A DNA stretch of 64,000 nt from a bacterium (lineage in GTDB: Bacteria > Bacteroidota > Bacteroidia > Flavobacteriales_D > Sanyastnellaceae). This document shows positions 25,430-34,907 of the stretch, piece after piece. The position numbers were made by a program, and so were the translations under genes. Under the pieces are notes generated by a model, which was not told the DNA's origin, ran no database searches, and worked only from the letters and a program-made list of their open reading frames with translations. The DNA lies in the NCBI GenBank assembly GCA_029979565.1, contig JAPOHG010000002.1, positions 100,953-164,952 of the forward strand, read 5' to 3'. The stretch's first letter is position 1, and the number at the start of each line of letters is the position of its first letter.

Positions 25430-28252
25430 TCAACGGCTATTGGAAAGCACCACGCGGGCGGTGAATAGTTGCGTTTGGGAAAGTACCCGTACGGTGTACA
25501 CGCCTTGCGATAAGGAGTTGTTAACGAATTGAATAACGTTTTCCTGTTGCTGCACCGTCGCGCTGATTCCAGGTGTTACATCCCGGCCGTTCAGATCAAA
25601 AATTTGAAGCGAGGTCATGTCCACCTGCTCGGGGAATTCAATGGCAAAGGTTCCTGCCGCGGGATTGGGAAACGCCACGGCATCGAACCGACTAAGGGTG
25701 GTCTCAGGGATAGTGGAAGGGAAGTTGACCGGTTGATCGACGTACACGTGGTATTCGCCTGGAGCGAATGACATGAATGCACTCACATCCGTCACTTCCA
25801 TGGCTTCGCCTGTGAAGTAGTCGTACCAGGTTCCTGTATGCTGGAATCCGGGGATCATGCTCAACTCGCTGACACGGAAATTCGCGACCACCACGGCGTC
25901 CATGGTGTTGCCGTTGAGGTGCAAGCGCTTGCCATAGCCTCCCACATCCCAGTTGTAATTGGTACCTTGGAAGGGGTCGGGGTAGTCCATTTTGAGCTGG
26001 CACAGACCGGCAATGACTTCGTGGATGCGGTATCGATTGGGGTTGTCACGGTAATCCCAACGCACCGGTTTAGCTGTGGTCCGGCAATCCTCGCTGATGG
26101 TCACGCCATCGCTGCATGTATTGATGCTGTAATCGTACCCGAGCTCTTCGAATTGCCAGAGCATCTTCGGTCCGGGCAATAGGATGTTGAAGCATTGAAT
26201 CGCTTCTTGGCGCGCCAGGGCCGTATTGAGATCGGTTACTTGGTACGATCCTTCGCCGTTGCCGTATTGCAGGGCTTTGTACATCAACCGCTCTTCGTCA
26301 TGGCTTTCAGGGTAGGAGATGACCCCGGGATTGGACATGCTTTGGTTTTGGTAGCTCGCCCAGCCAAAATCAGAAGGGTACCCCATGGAGGCCTCGTTGT
26401 AATCGTGCGTCACATTGGCCCACACCATGAACTCGTCGTTGACCAGGGTTTGGTTCTCGGACAAATCCACCCAGTGTTCCAGGATCATGTAGATGTGGGA
26501 TTCGTCCTGCCAGAGGTGGTTGGCGTATTCATTGAGCAAGTTGATGCGGGCTTGGTCATAGCCCCAAACGTTGCCAGGAGTTTGGGTCATGCCTTTGGAA
26601 AAGTCGAGGCGGTAGCCGTCAATGTGGTATTCGTCTACCCAGTACTTCAATGCTCGTTTCATGAAATACTTTGTGGCTGGACTGTCGTGGTTCCAATCGA
26701 AGAACCACGTCTCCGGACTGGGCGATATTTCGTTGAACCAGGGGTTGTTCTCCGCAGGTTGAAAGGAAGCAGCATTCCAGTACATTTTCAAAAATGGATT
26801 CGGGTAATCGGCGTGGTTGAGCACGACGTCAAGAAGCACAGCAATCCCGCGCTCGTGGCAGGCATTGACCAATGCTTTAAACGCCGATTTGTCACCGTAC
26901 GCTTTGTCCAAGGCCAAATAAAATGTGGGGTTGTATCCCCAGCTGTCGTTGCCATTGAATTCATTGACAGGCATGAATTCGATTGCGTTGATGCCCAAGC
27001 GATCGAGGTAATCGAGGGTGTCGAGGATGGTCTGGTAGTTGCGCTCGTCCGTGAAATCACGCACCAGCAATTCGTAAATGACCAATGATGATTTGGCGGG
27101 TCGCTCAAATTCCTGATCGGACCAATCAAAGGCAGGCGCCCCGGGTTGAAAGACGGAGACCGGCGTGTTTTCCGTCAGCATATTGGGGAACGCCGGCATA
27201 TTGGGGTACGTCGCCTCGGGAATCCATTGGTCATTCCACGGGTCGAGCACCACTTCCGTGTAGGGATCGGCCACGCGCATATCGTCCGGCATGATGTGGT
27301 AGTGGAAGCGGTATTCGGTTCCGGCTTCGAGGCCTTCAATTTCGATCCAGTGCTTGTTGCCATCGGGCGTTTGGGTCATGAGGTAATCGAAGCTCAATTG
27401 CCAATCATTGAAGTCACCGACGACAAAAACGAATTCTTTGCCCGGTGCGTGAAGCTGCAAAAAGGTACTCGTGCTTGATGGATAATGAATGCCGTCTTCG
27501 GACCCCGCGGGTGGCCATCCGGTGATGGGGGATTCAGGCAAAACGGCAATGCTCGCTTCATCCGAAGCGGAGCCTGCATCGGTCGTTCCCACCAAGGAGA
27601 CGTCGAATTGCCCGGCATCGTCGGCTTGAAAATCGTACGAAAGGGACGTGCCCGTCACGGTGGTGACAACCTCCCCATTGATTTCCAAACTGAGCTCGCA
27701 TGATTCACTCGCTTGTCCGAGAATGGTGTAGGTGTCGCCCAAGTCGAGTACGGCGTATCCGTTTTCTGGGGTTTGCAATGAAGTGCTGAACGAACCGCTG
27801 CTGACTTCGTAGAAAATATCGGATCCATCGGCATTTCGGCCTACCAATGAGCCGGTGCTGTTTCGGAAGACCATGGCCAGGCTTTCGACGGTTTCCCCTT
27901 CGTCGAGTTGGTAATAATCGCTGATGGTCAACCCATTGAAATCAAAGGTGTGGATGCCGTTGCCTTCAGGATCCATGAGGGCGAGCGGGTCTGCCGTTCC
28001 CCACGCAGTCTGAACATTTTGCCAATCGCTCGGTCCGCTCGAATTGCTCGTGATGACCCCGGTGTGGATATAGACAGGAATGACCCCTTGCAATTCACCG
28101 TTCCCCAATGCACTGTTGTAATAAAGAGTGACTTGGTCGTCAACGGTTGGGAAAGCGGGTTCGGTCCAGACCACTTGACTTTGAAGCACACCCGGAATCA
28201 GTATGCCCAAGAAAATGAAAATGCAGCAATGGAATCGGTGAAAAGTATTCAT
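25430..28252 (-). CDS. Secreted GH13 alpha-amylase with T9SS sorting domain
   Basis: The ATG at 28252 overlaps the cotH-like stop (ATGA) and opens a signal peptide (CCIFIFLGILIPGVLQSQ). The track's extension to 28600 lies inside cotH in another frame. Order: an N-terminal module (VDDQVTLYYNS ... DGSDIFYEV), an Ig-like stretch, a CBM48-like module (FVFVVGDFNDW), and the GH13 barrel. Catalytic regions are VLLDVVLNHAD, GYRLDFSKGM (nucleophile), YMILEHWVD (acid/base) and YPESHDEERL. The C-terminus is a T9SS sorting domain (VAFPNPAAGTFAIEF ... ARVVLSNSR). The protein is 940 aa. It is probably the surface endo-acting amylase that starts starch breakdown ahead of SusC/SusD. Confidence 0.88.
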   Translation of the reverse strand: MNTFHRFHCCIFIFLGILIPGVLQSQVVWTEPAFPTVDDQVTLYYNSALGNGELQGVIPVYIHTGVITSNSSGPSDWQNVQTAWGTADPLALMDPEGNGIHTFDFNGLTISDYYQLDEGETVESLAMVFRNSTGSLVGRNADGSDIFYEVSSGSFSTSLQTPENGYAVLDLGDTYTILGQASESCELSLEINGEVVTTVTGTSLSYDFQADDAGQFDVSLVGTTDAGSASDEASIAVLPESPITGWPPAGSEDGIHYPSSTSTFLQLHAPGKEFVFVVGDFNDWQLSFDYLMTQTPDGNKHWIEIEGLEAGTEYRFHYHIMPDDMRVADPYTEVVLDPWNDQWIPEATYPNMPAFPNMLTENTPVSVFQPGAPAFDWSDQEFERPAKSSLVIYELLVRDFTDERNYQTILDTLDYLDRLGINAIEFMPVNEFNGNDSWGYNPTFYLALDKAYGDKSAFKALVNACHERGIAVLLDVVLNHADYPNPFLKMYWNAASFQPAENNPWFNEISPSPETWFFDWNHDSPATKYFMKRALKYWVDEYHIDGYRLDFSKGMTQTPGNVWGYDQARINLLNEYANHLWQDESHIYMILEHWVDLSENQTLVNDEFMVWANVTHDYNEASMGYPSDFGWASYQNQSMSNPGVISYPESHDEERLMYKALQYGNGEGSYQVTDLNTALARQEAIQCFNILLPGPKMLWQFEELGYDYSINTCSDGVTISEDCRTTAKPVRWDYRDNPNRYRIHEVIAGLCQLKMDYPDPFQGTNYNWDVGGYGKRLHLNGNTMDAVVVANFRVSELSMIPGFQHTGTWYDYFTGEAMEVTDVSAFMSFAPGEYHVYVDQPVNFPSTIPETTLSRFDAVAFPNPAAGTFAIEFPEQVDMTSLQIFDLNGRDVTPGISATVQQQENVIQFVNNSLSQGVYTVRVLSQTQLFTARVVLSNSR

Positions 28253-30534
28253 CGCAAAATAATTTTTTGAGTCGTCAAGCCTCTTTTGACTTCTGAAGTG
28301 AGCAGGTAAATACCTTTTGGATAACCGTTGATTGAAATGGACGAACCGGCAGACTCCTTGACGAGGTGTCCGTTTAGGTTGTGCAATGATGCACGTGTTC
28401 CTTGTGGAAGGGCGACCGTGCACGGTTGATTGCACACAGTTGGCAATGGTGTGGATGCGCCGTGGCCATTGACAGCCAATGTCGTTCCGTTGGCGGCATT
28501 GGGTGTCGGCGGGTTGGAGGAATTGGGGTTGAACCACACCCAGTTTGGCGCACCATCGGTCGAACGGCCGAGGCTGAAATCGCCGACGGCATCGTTCCAA
28601 TCGATGGCATCCACGGTACGCCAGGCACCATCCTCCTTGGTGGAGAGGTACACCTCATCCTCCGACCCGGACAGGGTGAAATTGGCGTGCACTGGGCCGG
28701 CATCGGGGTTGTCGTCGCACCAGAGGAGCAAATGCTGACCCGGTTCCAAGGTGACGCTCGGCAGCGGCCAACGCCAAGGTTCCATCAGCCGATTGCTGAG
28801 GTAGAATCCATTGCAGTTGAACGGAGCAGTTCCTGCGTTGAACAGTTCCACCCAATCGCCAGTGTTGCCGTTTTCATCGGTCGCGAACCCATTGTTGATG
28901 GGCATAACCTCATTGATCCGAAGTGGGGAGTTGGCCATGGTGTTCCATACCCGCGCCAAGGTGCAAGGCGAGTGCTGGACCGCGCCCGATGGGTCGGTTG
29001 CCGAAGCCCTCCAGAAAACTTCTTCTGCACCCTCAAGCGGTATGGCAGCAGCCCAGCCATAGCCGTGTAGGTTTCCTCCGGCGGGATCGAGGATAACAGT
29101 CTCCACGTTGCCGTCCTGTTCAACTTCGGCTTCAACCATCCATCCTGTGGACGCTGTCAGCTCAGGTGCCCAGCATTGGATGTGCAATGTGTCATTGCGT
29201 ACCGGCCCTTCTGCCCAGCACTGGACGATCGGGCTGGAACTTTCAGGCAGAGGATCCGACTGAACATCGGCCCAAAAAATCCGTGAGTTAGCGTAGTCCA
29301 ATAAGGAATGCGCCACGTGGCTGCCCCAAGCTTCCGTGATGGAATTTTCAAAATCATCCGCATCGAACCCGTAGCTCAACGGGTAGTAGGTGTCCTCATC
29401 GATGGCTTGACTCATCAAATCGACCAACCACGTTCCCCGCGTCTCAACCCATTCGGCCGTGTAATAGGTATCCATCCACCAATGGATGTACCACGTGAGT
29501 CGATCTCGGTAGGCCTCGACATCAAGCAATCGAGTGTACAGGACTCGGTCGTTTTCGAAGTTCCAGCTGTAGATGTCGCGGTCCGTCCATTCACCAAACC
29601 ACTGAATGCCAGCGGTGTTGTCCATGTCATAAGGGATGTACATCAGCCGGCCGTCGGTGGTGCGCTCGTACAAGTAAAAGTTGTTCTTGTTCCCAATGTA
29701 ATTGTCCCAATGGCCGAAGAGGATTTCACCAGCCGCTGTTTTGAGGTAGGCATCGACATCGAAAATGGCTTCCAGCGCACAGGGCAACTCGTCCATTGGC
29801 GTGTTGTTAAGGACATCAATGAACTCGGCTAAGCTGCTGTAGTCGTCATTCAGATTGTTGGTTTTCAGTTCGTAAACGCGCTGGTCTGACCAACTTGGGG
29901 TGAACTTGTAGGCTTCGGGGTTATTGCTGATGAAGGCCAGGTTTGCGGGGTAGGTGCACTTCCACAGGTTGCCGTGGGCATGGTCAAATCGCTTTTCCAG
30001 CCATTCGCCATCGATGTGTTCGGTGTTGGAGTACAACCCGTAGTATTCGCCATTGATAAAGAGCTTCACGTGCGTGCTTCTCGAGACCGGCACACCGGCA
30101 TCACGCAAGCACTCCCAAGCAAGTCGGGCACGCATGGCACTGGGGTCATTGTGTTCACCGTTGAGGTTCATTTTTTTCAACCCCTCCCAAGATTGGTCTT
30201 CTTCGAAAGCATTGAAAGACACCTTGTACGATTTCTTCGGCGCGCCGCGGGAGGTGTTCCCGCGTAGGCGAAATCCTACGTTTTCGACAGTATCTGTTCC
30301 CAATGGACTGATGAACACGAATGTTGCGGGATGTTCAATGTTGGAATACCAATTTTCCTGTTGCAGGATCCAGCCCATTTGATCGCACGTCACATGCACC
30401 TCTGGAAGCCCTTCGCTTTGGTAAGCAGTACCATCCAATGGATGCCAATTGACACCCACTTCCTGAGCCGTTGCAACAGTAAAGCTGCACAGGACCATCA
30501 ACACCTCAACCCACCTTGGCTTGTGTTCAATCAT
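28249..30534 (-). CDS. Secreted CotH-like kinase with lamin-tail and T9SS sorting domains
   Basis: The ATG at 30534 starts MIEHKPRWVEVLMVLCSFTVATAQ, a signal peptide. The track's earlier start lies inside the regulator gene. The CotH-kinase region spans about residues 40-430: VGFRLRGNTSRGAPKKSYKVSF, MNLNGEHNDPSAMRARLAWE, LFINGEYYGLYSNTEHID and YIPYDMDNTAGIQW, which includes the metal-binding DMDN. A lamin-tail domain follows (LRINEVMPINNGFATDENGN ... DWVELFNAGT), then a short T9SS sorting tail (KGIYLLTSEVKRGLTTQKIILR). CotH proteins are atypical protein kinases in spore coats and also occur as exported proteins. The role in a starch locus is unknown. It overlaps the regulator by 8 nt and the amylase by 4 nt. 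Confidence 0.82.
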   Translation of the reverse strand: MIEHKPRWVEVLMVLCSFTVATAQEVGVNWHPLDGTAYQSEGLPEVHVTCDQMGWILQQENWYSNIEHPATFVFISPLGTDTVENVGFRLRGNTSRGAPKKSYKVSFNAFEEDQSWEGLKKMNLNGEHNDPSAMRARLAWECLRDAGVPVSRSTHVKLFINGEYYGLYSNTEHIDGEWLEKRFDHAHGNLWKCTYPANLAFISNNPEAYKFTPSWSDQRVYELKTNNLNDDYSSLAEFIDVLNNTPMDELPCALEAIFDVDAYLKTAAGEILFGHWDNYIGNKNNFYLYERTTDGRLMYIPYDMDNTAGIQWFGEWTDRDIYSWNFENDRVLYTRLLDVEAYRDRLTWYIHWWMDTYYTAEWVETRGTWLVDLMSQAIDEDTYYPLSYGFDADDFENSITEAWGSHVAHSLLDYANSRIFWADVQSDPLPESSSPIVQCWAEGPVRNDTLHIQCWAPELTASTGWMVEAEVEQDGNVETVILDPAGGNLHGYGWAAAIPLEGAEEVFWRASATDPSGAVQHSPCTLARVWNTMANSPLRINEVMPINNGFATDENGNTGDWVELFNAGTAPFNCNGFYLSNRLMEPWRWPLPSVTLEPGQHLLLWCDDNPDAGPVHANFTLSGSEDEVYLSTKEDGAWRTVDAIDWNDAVGDFSLGRSTDGAPNWVWFNPNSSNPPTPNAANGTTLAVNGHGASTPLPTVCNQPCTVALPQGTRASLHNLNGHLVKESAGSSISINGYPKGIYLLTSEVKRGLTTQKIILR

Positions 30535-31240
30535 GTTCAATCTGATCAGGATTGAAACTGAACAGCTGGGCAGGTTTGTGCATGACACCCTGTTGCTTCT
30601 CATCAAGTGGCACCACGTGGCTCATCTTTTTGACGTTTTTCCGGAAATTCCGCTTGTCAAATTTTTTGTCCAAAACGGTTTCATAGAGCGCTTGCAGCTG
30701 ACTCAACGTGAACTTCTTCGGGAGCAATTCAAAACTGATGTGATGGCTTTCCAATTGCGTTTGGAGCGCCTCAATGGCTCCATTCAAAATGGCATTATGA
30801 TCAAAAGCGAGCGGTCCAACTTCATTGACGTCCACCCAGTTCACCCCTCCAGCGAAAGAAGCGGGTTGAGGATCGTGATCATGCAAGCTCACCAGCCCTA
30901 AGTAACCAACGGTGATGACCCGTTGATCAGGTTGGGTGCGCACGGAACGAAGCCATGCTCGGTCTTTATGTTCTTTCACCCTGTTGGGATCGCCATAGGC
31001 ATGGAACTGTTTCAAGTACACTCCGTTGACTTGTGTGAGTTCAAACAACACCCGTTCTGCAGCTTCATCCAGTCCTTCTTCGATGAGGATGAGGTCCCCC
31101 GGAAGTTGGGACATGGGTTGCCCGTTTTCGTGGACATAGGTGTCTTTTTTTTGATTGATTAAGAGCACCTTGAGCCCGTCATCATCGTATCCAAAAAGTA
31201 CACAATCAACAGAAAGGTGGAGGGACTCATTGGGTTGCAT
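30527..31240 (-). CDS. NrtR-type transcriptional regulator (degenerate Nudix plus winged helix)
   Basis: The N-terminal 140 residues are a Nudix fold (LSVDCVLFGYDDDGLKVLLINQ; LPGDLILIEEGLDEAAERV). The Nudix box should read RExxEExG at its end but reads ERVLFELTQVNG, so catalytic acids are missing. The C-terminal 90 residues (FTLSQLQALYETVLDKKFDKRNFRKNV) match the winged-helix part of NrtR-like regulators. In Bacteroidota such proteins often control sugar-use genes and sense a sugar or a derivative. The gene heads the starch run and is divergent from pfkA. The shared 22-bp element lies 37 nt upstream, and a TACTTTTG -7 box ends 5 nt before the ATG. Autoregulation and control of both runs are inferred. 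Confidence 0.85.
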   Translation of the reverse strand: MQPNESLHLSVDCVLFGYDDDGLKVLLINQKKDTYVHENGQPMSQLPGDLILIEEGLDEAAERVLFELTQVNGVYLKQFHAYGDPNRVKEHKDRAWLRSVRTQPDQRVITVGYLGLVSLHDHDPQPASFAGGVNWVDVNEVGPLAFDHNAILNGAIEALQTQLESHHISFELLPKKFTLSQLQALYETVLDKKFDKRNFRKNVKKMSHVVPLDEKQQGVMHKPAQLFSFNPDQIEHD

Positions 31241-31245
31241 AGTGT

Positions 31246-31253
31246 CAAAAGTA
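31246..31253 (-). promoter_or_regulatory. -7 promoter box of the Nudix regulator, near-leaderless
   Basis: The minus strand reads TACTTTTG-ACACT-ATG, a full match to TAnnTTTG with 5 nt to the start codon. Confidence 0.55.
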
Positions 31254-31277
31254 CAATAAAGCCTTTCACGAATAAAA

Positions 31278-31299
31278 GTGTAATTTCAACACTTAGTGT
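31278..31299 (-). promoter_or_regulatory. Shared 22-bp element, regulator/pfkA copy (putative operator)
   Basis: Read toward the regulator gene the sequence is ACACT, two variable bases, GTGTTGAAA, T, TACAC, as at susC. The core AAGTGT-N7-ACACTT is a perfect inverted repeat (31276-31294). The site lies in the regulator/pfkA divergent region, so one bound protein could affect both directions. Confidence 0.7.
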
Positions 31300-31321
31300 G
31301 GGATGGTGTTATTTCCGGTGT

Positions 31322-31329
31322 TAACTTCG
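31322..31329 (+). promoter_or_regulatory. Possible -7 box of the pfkA run
   Basis: TAACTTCG lies 44 nt before the pfkA ATG and 22 nt after the shared 22-bp element. The same octamer precedes the gldFG gene. This would leave a leader of about 40 nt. Confidence 0.4.
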
Positions 31330-31373
31330 CCGCCGTTCCTTCAAGCGTTGGGACATCGAATCACAAGGTAGAT

Positions 31374-32345
31374 ATGAAGAAAATCGCAGTTTTAACGTCT
31401 GGAGGTGATGCTCCCGGAATGAATGCGGCCATTCGCGCTGTAGTGCGAACGGCGGTATACCATGGATGTGAAGCAGTGGGTGTGTTTCAGGGATATCAAG
31501 GATTGATTGATGGGGACTTCAAGCGACTGCATGTTCGTTCCGTAGCGAAGATCTTGGGACGAGGCGGAACCATTTTAAAATCAGCGCGTTGTGAGGCTTT
31601 TCGAAAAGAAGAAGTTCGGCGAAAAGCGCATCAAGCGCTTCTAGAAAATGACGTGGATGCGTTGGTGGTGATTGGAGGAAACGGCACGTTCACAGGAGCC
31701 ATGTTGTTGGCCCGGGAGACTGGCTTTCCAATCATCGGCTTACCCGGAACCATTGATAATGACTTGTCCGGAACGGATTTTACCATAGGTTTCGATACCG
31801 CAACAAACACCGTGGTCGAGGCCGTTGACAAAATCCGTGACACTGCCGATAGCCACAACCGATTGTTTTTCGTTGAAGTCATGGGACGGGACAGCGGGTT
31901 CATAGCCTTGAACGCGGGCATTGCCACCGGTGCGGTAGCCGTCATGACACCTGAGACGGGGTTGTCCATCCAAGACTTGGTCGACATCCTGAACCTGGGT
32001 CAAGCTTCGAATAAGACATCAAGCATCGTCATTGTAGCGGAAGGTCACCCGGAAGGAGGGGCCTTTGAAATCGCTACGAAGGTTCACGCCATTGATAACA
32101 AGTACGAAACACGCGTCACGGTGCTGGGACACCTGCAACGCGGCGGAGACCCGAGTTGTGCGGATCGCGTGCTGGCTTCCCGCATGGGCGTCGCCGCAGT
32201 TGAAGGATTGCTCTCCGGTAAGAAGACTGTGATGGCCGGGGTCGTGAATGATCAGCTGGTGTATTATCCGTTTGAAGAAGCCATTCAGAATAAAACGGCC
32301 ACGCTCGAAGACGAGGTCCGTATAGCCAAAATACTTTCCATCTAA
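31374..32345 (+). CDS. pfkA: ATP-dependent 6-phosphofructokinase
   Basis: The ATG at 31374 gives the standard PfkA start MKKIAVLTSGGDAPGMNAAIR. The track start at 31296 would include the operator region. The enzyme phosphorylates fructose-6-phosphate, the committed step of glycolysis. The substrate loop PGTIDNDLSGTDFTIGFDTA has the catalytic Asp and the Gly that marks ATP-type enzymes. At the ATP/Mg loop the sequence is IGGNGTF with Asn at codon 103, where E. coli has Asp103. The length of 323 aa is typical. It heads a run with gapA, a sugar kinase, pgmB and the maltose phosphorylase, which ties glycolytic flux to maltose supply. Confidence 0.93.
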   Translation: MKKIAVLTSGGDAPGMNAAIRAVVRTAVYHGCEAVGVFQGYQGLIDGDFKRLHVRSVAKILGRGGTILKSARCEAFRKEEVRRKAHQALLENDVDALVVIGGNGTFTGAMLLARETGFPIIGLPGTIDNDLSGTDFTIGFDTATNTVVEAVDKIRDTADSHNRLFFVEVMGRDSGFIALNAGIATGAVAVMTPETGLSIQDLVDILNLGQASNKTSSIVIVAEGHPEGGAFEIATKVHAIDNKYETRVTVLGHLQRGGDPSCADRVLASRMGVAAVEGLLSGKKTVMAGVVNDQLVYYPFEEAIQNKTATLEDEVRIAKILSI

Positions 32346-32354
32346 CCGAATTGA

Positions 32355-33350
<996 letters not shown>

Positions 33351-33373
33351 TTTTTTGAATAAACGGTTCGGTT

Positions 33374-34234
33374 TTGAAAATCTTAATAGCAGATAGTGGT
33401 TCCACCAAATGCGACTGGATGGTGATTGATGAAGAGGGGAGTGCCCTGTCTGAATTTCACACCATGGGATTCAATCCCTATTTCCATGACGCCGGCGTGG
33501 TCGAGTCGAAAATGCGTGAATCCGAAGAAGCCATGGCCCTGGCTGAGCAGGTGTCCAAGGTATACTTTTATGGTGCCGGAAGCAGTTCGGAGGCGTTATG
33601 CGCCATCATACGGGAAGGGTTGGAGCGCGTTTTTTCCGCTGCAGATGTTCACGTCGGTCACGATTTGGATGGTGCAGCTTACAGCACATACGCCGGGGAT
33701 CCAGCCATAACGTGCATCATTGGTACCGGTTCGAACTCCTGCTATTTTGACGGAACTGTTACCTCGGAAAAGGTGCCAGCATTGGCTTACATACTCGGTG
33801 ACGAAGCCAGTGGGTCTTGGTTCGGTAAGCGTCTCCTAGCACTTCATTTGTACCACAAACTTGACCCCACAGTAGATGAAGACTTTGTGAGCACTTTTGG
33901 TTTTAGCAAAGACGACATTGTTAATCGGGTGTACCAAGAGCCGAATGCCAATGTTTTTCTGGCATCTTTTATGACCTTCATCGGACGTCACCAAGAGGTA
34001 CCTCAAATCATCTCCTTGCTCGAAGAAGGTTTCCAGGCCTTCATTGACGTGCACGTTAAGTGTTACGACAATTACCAAGACGTTCCCGTTCACTTCGTAG
34101 GTTCCGTTGCTTATCACTTCCAGCCAGTGCTTCGCCACGTCTGCGAGCGTGAGGGCATCGAGGTGGGTCACATCATCAAACGTCCGATCGACGGATTGGC
34201 GGAATACCACGTGAAATACATCTTAAACGCCTGA
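33374..34234 (+). CDS. BadF/BadG-type sugar kinase (N-acetylglucosamine kinase/glucokinase-like)
   Basis: The frame opens with a TTG (33374): MKILIADSGSTKCDWMVIDEEG. No ATG exists nearby upstream, so TTG is probably the true start. ASKHA-fold motifs are DSGSTKCDW (phosphate 1), IIGTGSNSCYFDG (phosphate 2) and LGDEASGSWFGKR. The length of 286 aa fits the small N-acetylglucosamine kinase-like proteins of Bacteroidota. Maltose phosphorylase releases free glucose, and no other hexokinase is seen in this run, so the natural substrate may be glucose. That is inference. The gene ends 3 nt before pgmB. Confidence 0.8.
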   Translation: MKILIADSGSTKCDWMVIDEEGSALSEFHTMGFNPYFHDAGVVESKMRESEEAMALAEQVSKVYFYGAGSSSEALCAIIREGLERVFSAADVHVGHDLDGAAYSTYAGDPAITCIIGTGSNSCYFDGTVTSEKVPALAYILGDEASGSWFGKRLLALHLYHKLDPTVDEDFVSTFGFSKDDIVNRVYQEPNANVFLASFMTFIGRHQEVPQIISLLEEGFQAFIDVHVKCYDNYQDVPVHFVGSVAYHFQPVLRHVCEREGIEVGHIIKRPIDGLAEYHVKYILNA

Positions 34235-34237
34235 GCG

Positions 34238-34891
34238 ATGAAGGCGATACGCGCATGCATATTCGACTTGGATGGTGTGATTGTGGATACCGCTTCGCAC
34301 CACTTTGTTGCATGGCGGCGACTCGCTGACGAGCTCGGTATCCCTTTCTCAGCTGAGGACAATGAGGCTCTCAAAGGGGTGTCGAGGGTAGACAGCTTGG
34401 AGTATATCTTGAATAAGGGTGGATTGATTTTGGATGCCGGGACCAAGGTGCGTCTCATGGATCGTAAGAACACGCATTATTTGGAATTGGCGGGAGCAAC
34501 CACTCCAGCGGACGCATTGCCCGGTGTCGTGAAGTTGATTGATGAACTCAAAGAGGAAGGAATAAAAGTAGCCCTCGGCTCTTCCTCCAAAAACGCGGAA
34601 ATGATTCTTACGCGGTTGAGTTTAATTGACCGCTTCGACGTGCTGGTTGATGGCAACCACATCACCCTTTCGAAGCCTGATCCTGAGGTGTTTGTCATGG
34701 GTGCGAAAGCCTTGGAACTAGCTCCCGAGCATTGCCTCGTTTTCGAAGATGCTCAATCCGGTATCGATGCGGCAAATGCAGGTGGATTTTCAGTAATTGG
34801 CATTGGCCGCGCCGATGCACTCAAGGGATCGGCTGCCGTCATTCCTGGATTCGATGGAATGACTTGGGAGGGGATTAAGGCGTTATTGTAA
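34238..34891 (+). CDS. pgmB: Beta-phosphoglucomutase
   Basis: A HAD-superfamily enzyme with a cap domain. Motif I is FDLDGVIVDTASHHFVAWRRL, with the nucleophile and acid/base aspartates (DLD). Motif II is LGSSSKN, the Lys is in TLSKPDPEVF, and motif IV is VFEDAQSGIDAA. The cap phrase LKGVSRVDSLEYIL is typical of beta-PGM. It converts beta-glucose-1-phosphate, the product of inverting maltose phosphorylase, to glucose-6-phosphate. The length of 217 aa is normal. It sits between the sugar kinase (3-nt gap) and the phosphorylase gene (16-nt gap). Confidence 0.93.
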   Translation: MKAIRACIFDLDGVIVDTASHHFVAWRRLADELGIPFSAEDNEALKGVSRVDSLEYILNKGGLILDAGTKVRLMDRKNTHYLELAGATTPADALPGVVKLIDELKEEGIKVALGSSSKNAEMILTRLSLIDRFDVLVDGNHITLSKPDPEVFVMGAKALELAPEHCLVFEDAQSGIDAANAGGFSVIGIGRADALKGSAAVIPGFDGMTWEGIKALL

Positions 34892-34907
34892 CACGGAAAC
34901 ACTCGCC

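Noticed and set aside
26195-27088. A 297-aa plus-strand ORF
   Set aside because: It is antisense to the amylase catalytic region, rich in Val/His as expected for a shadow frame.
28253-28600. N-terminal extension of the amylase ORF (about 116 aa)
   Set aside because: It lies out of frame inside the cotH-like gene, has no signal or domain, and the ATG at 28252 gives a signal peptide with an ATGA overlap.
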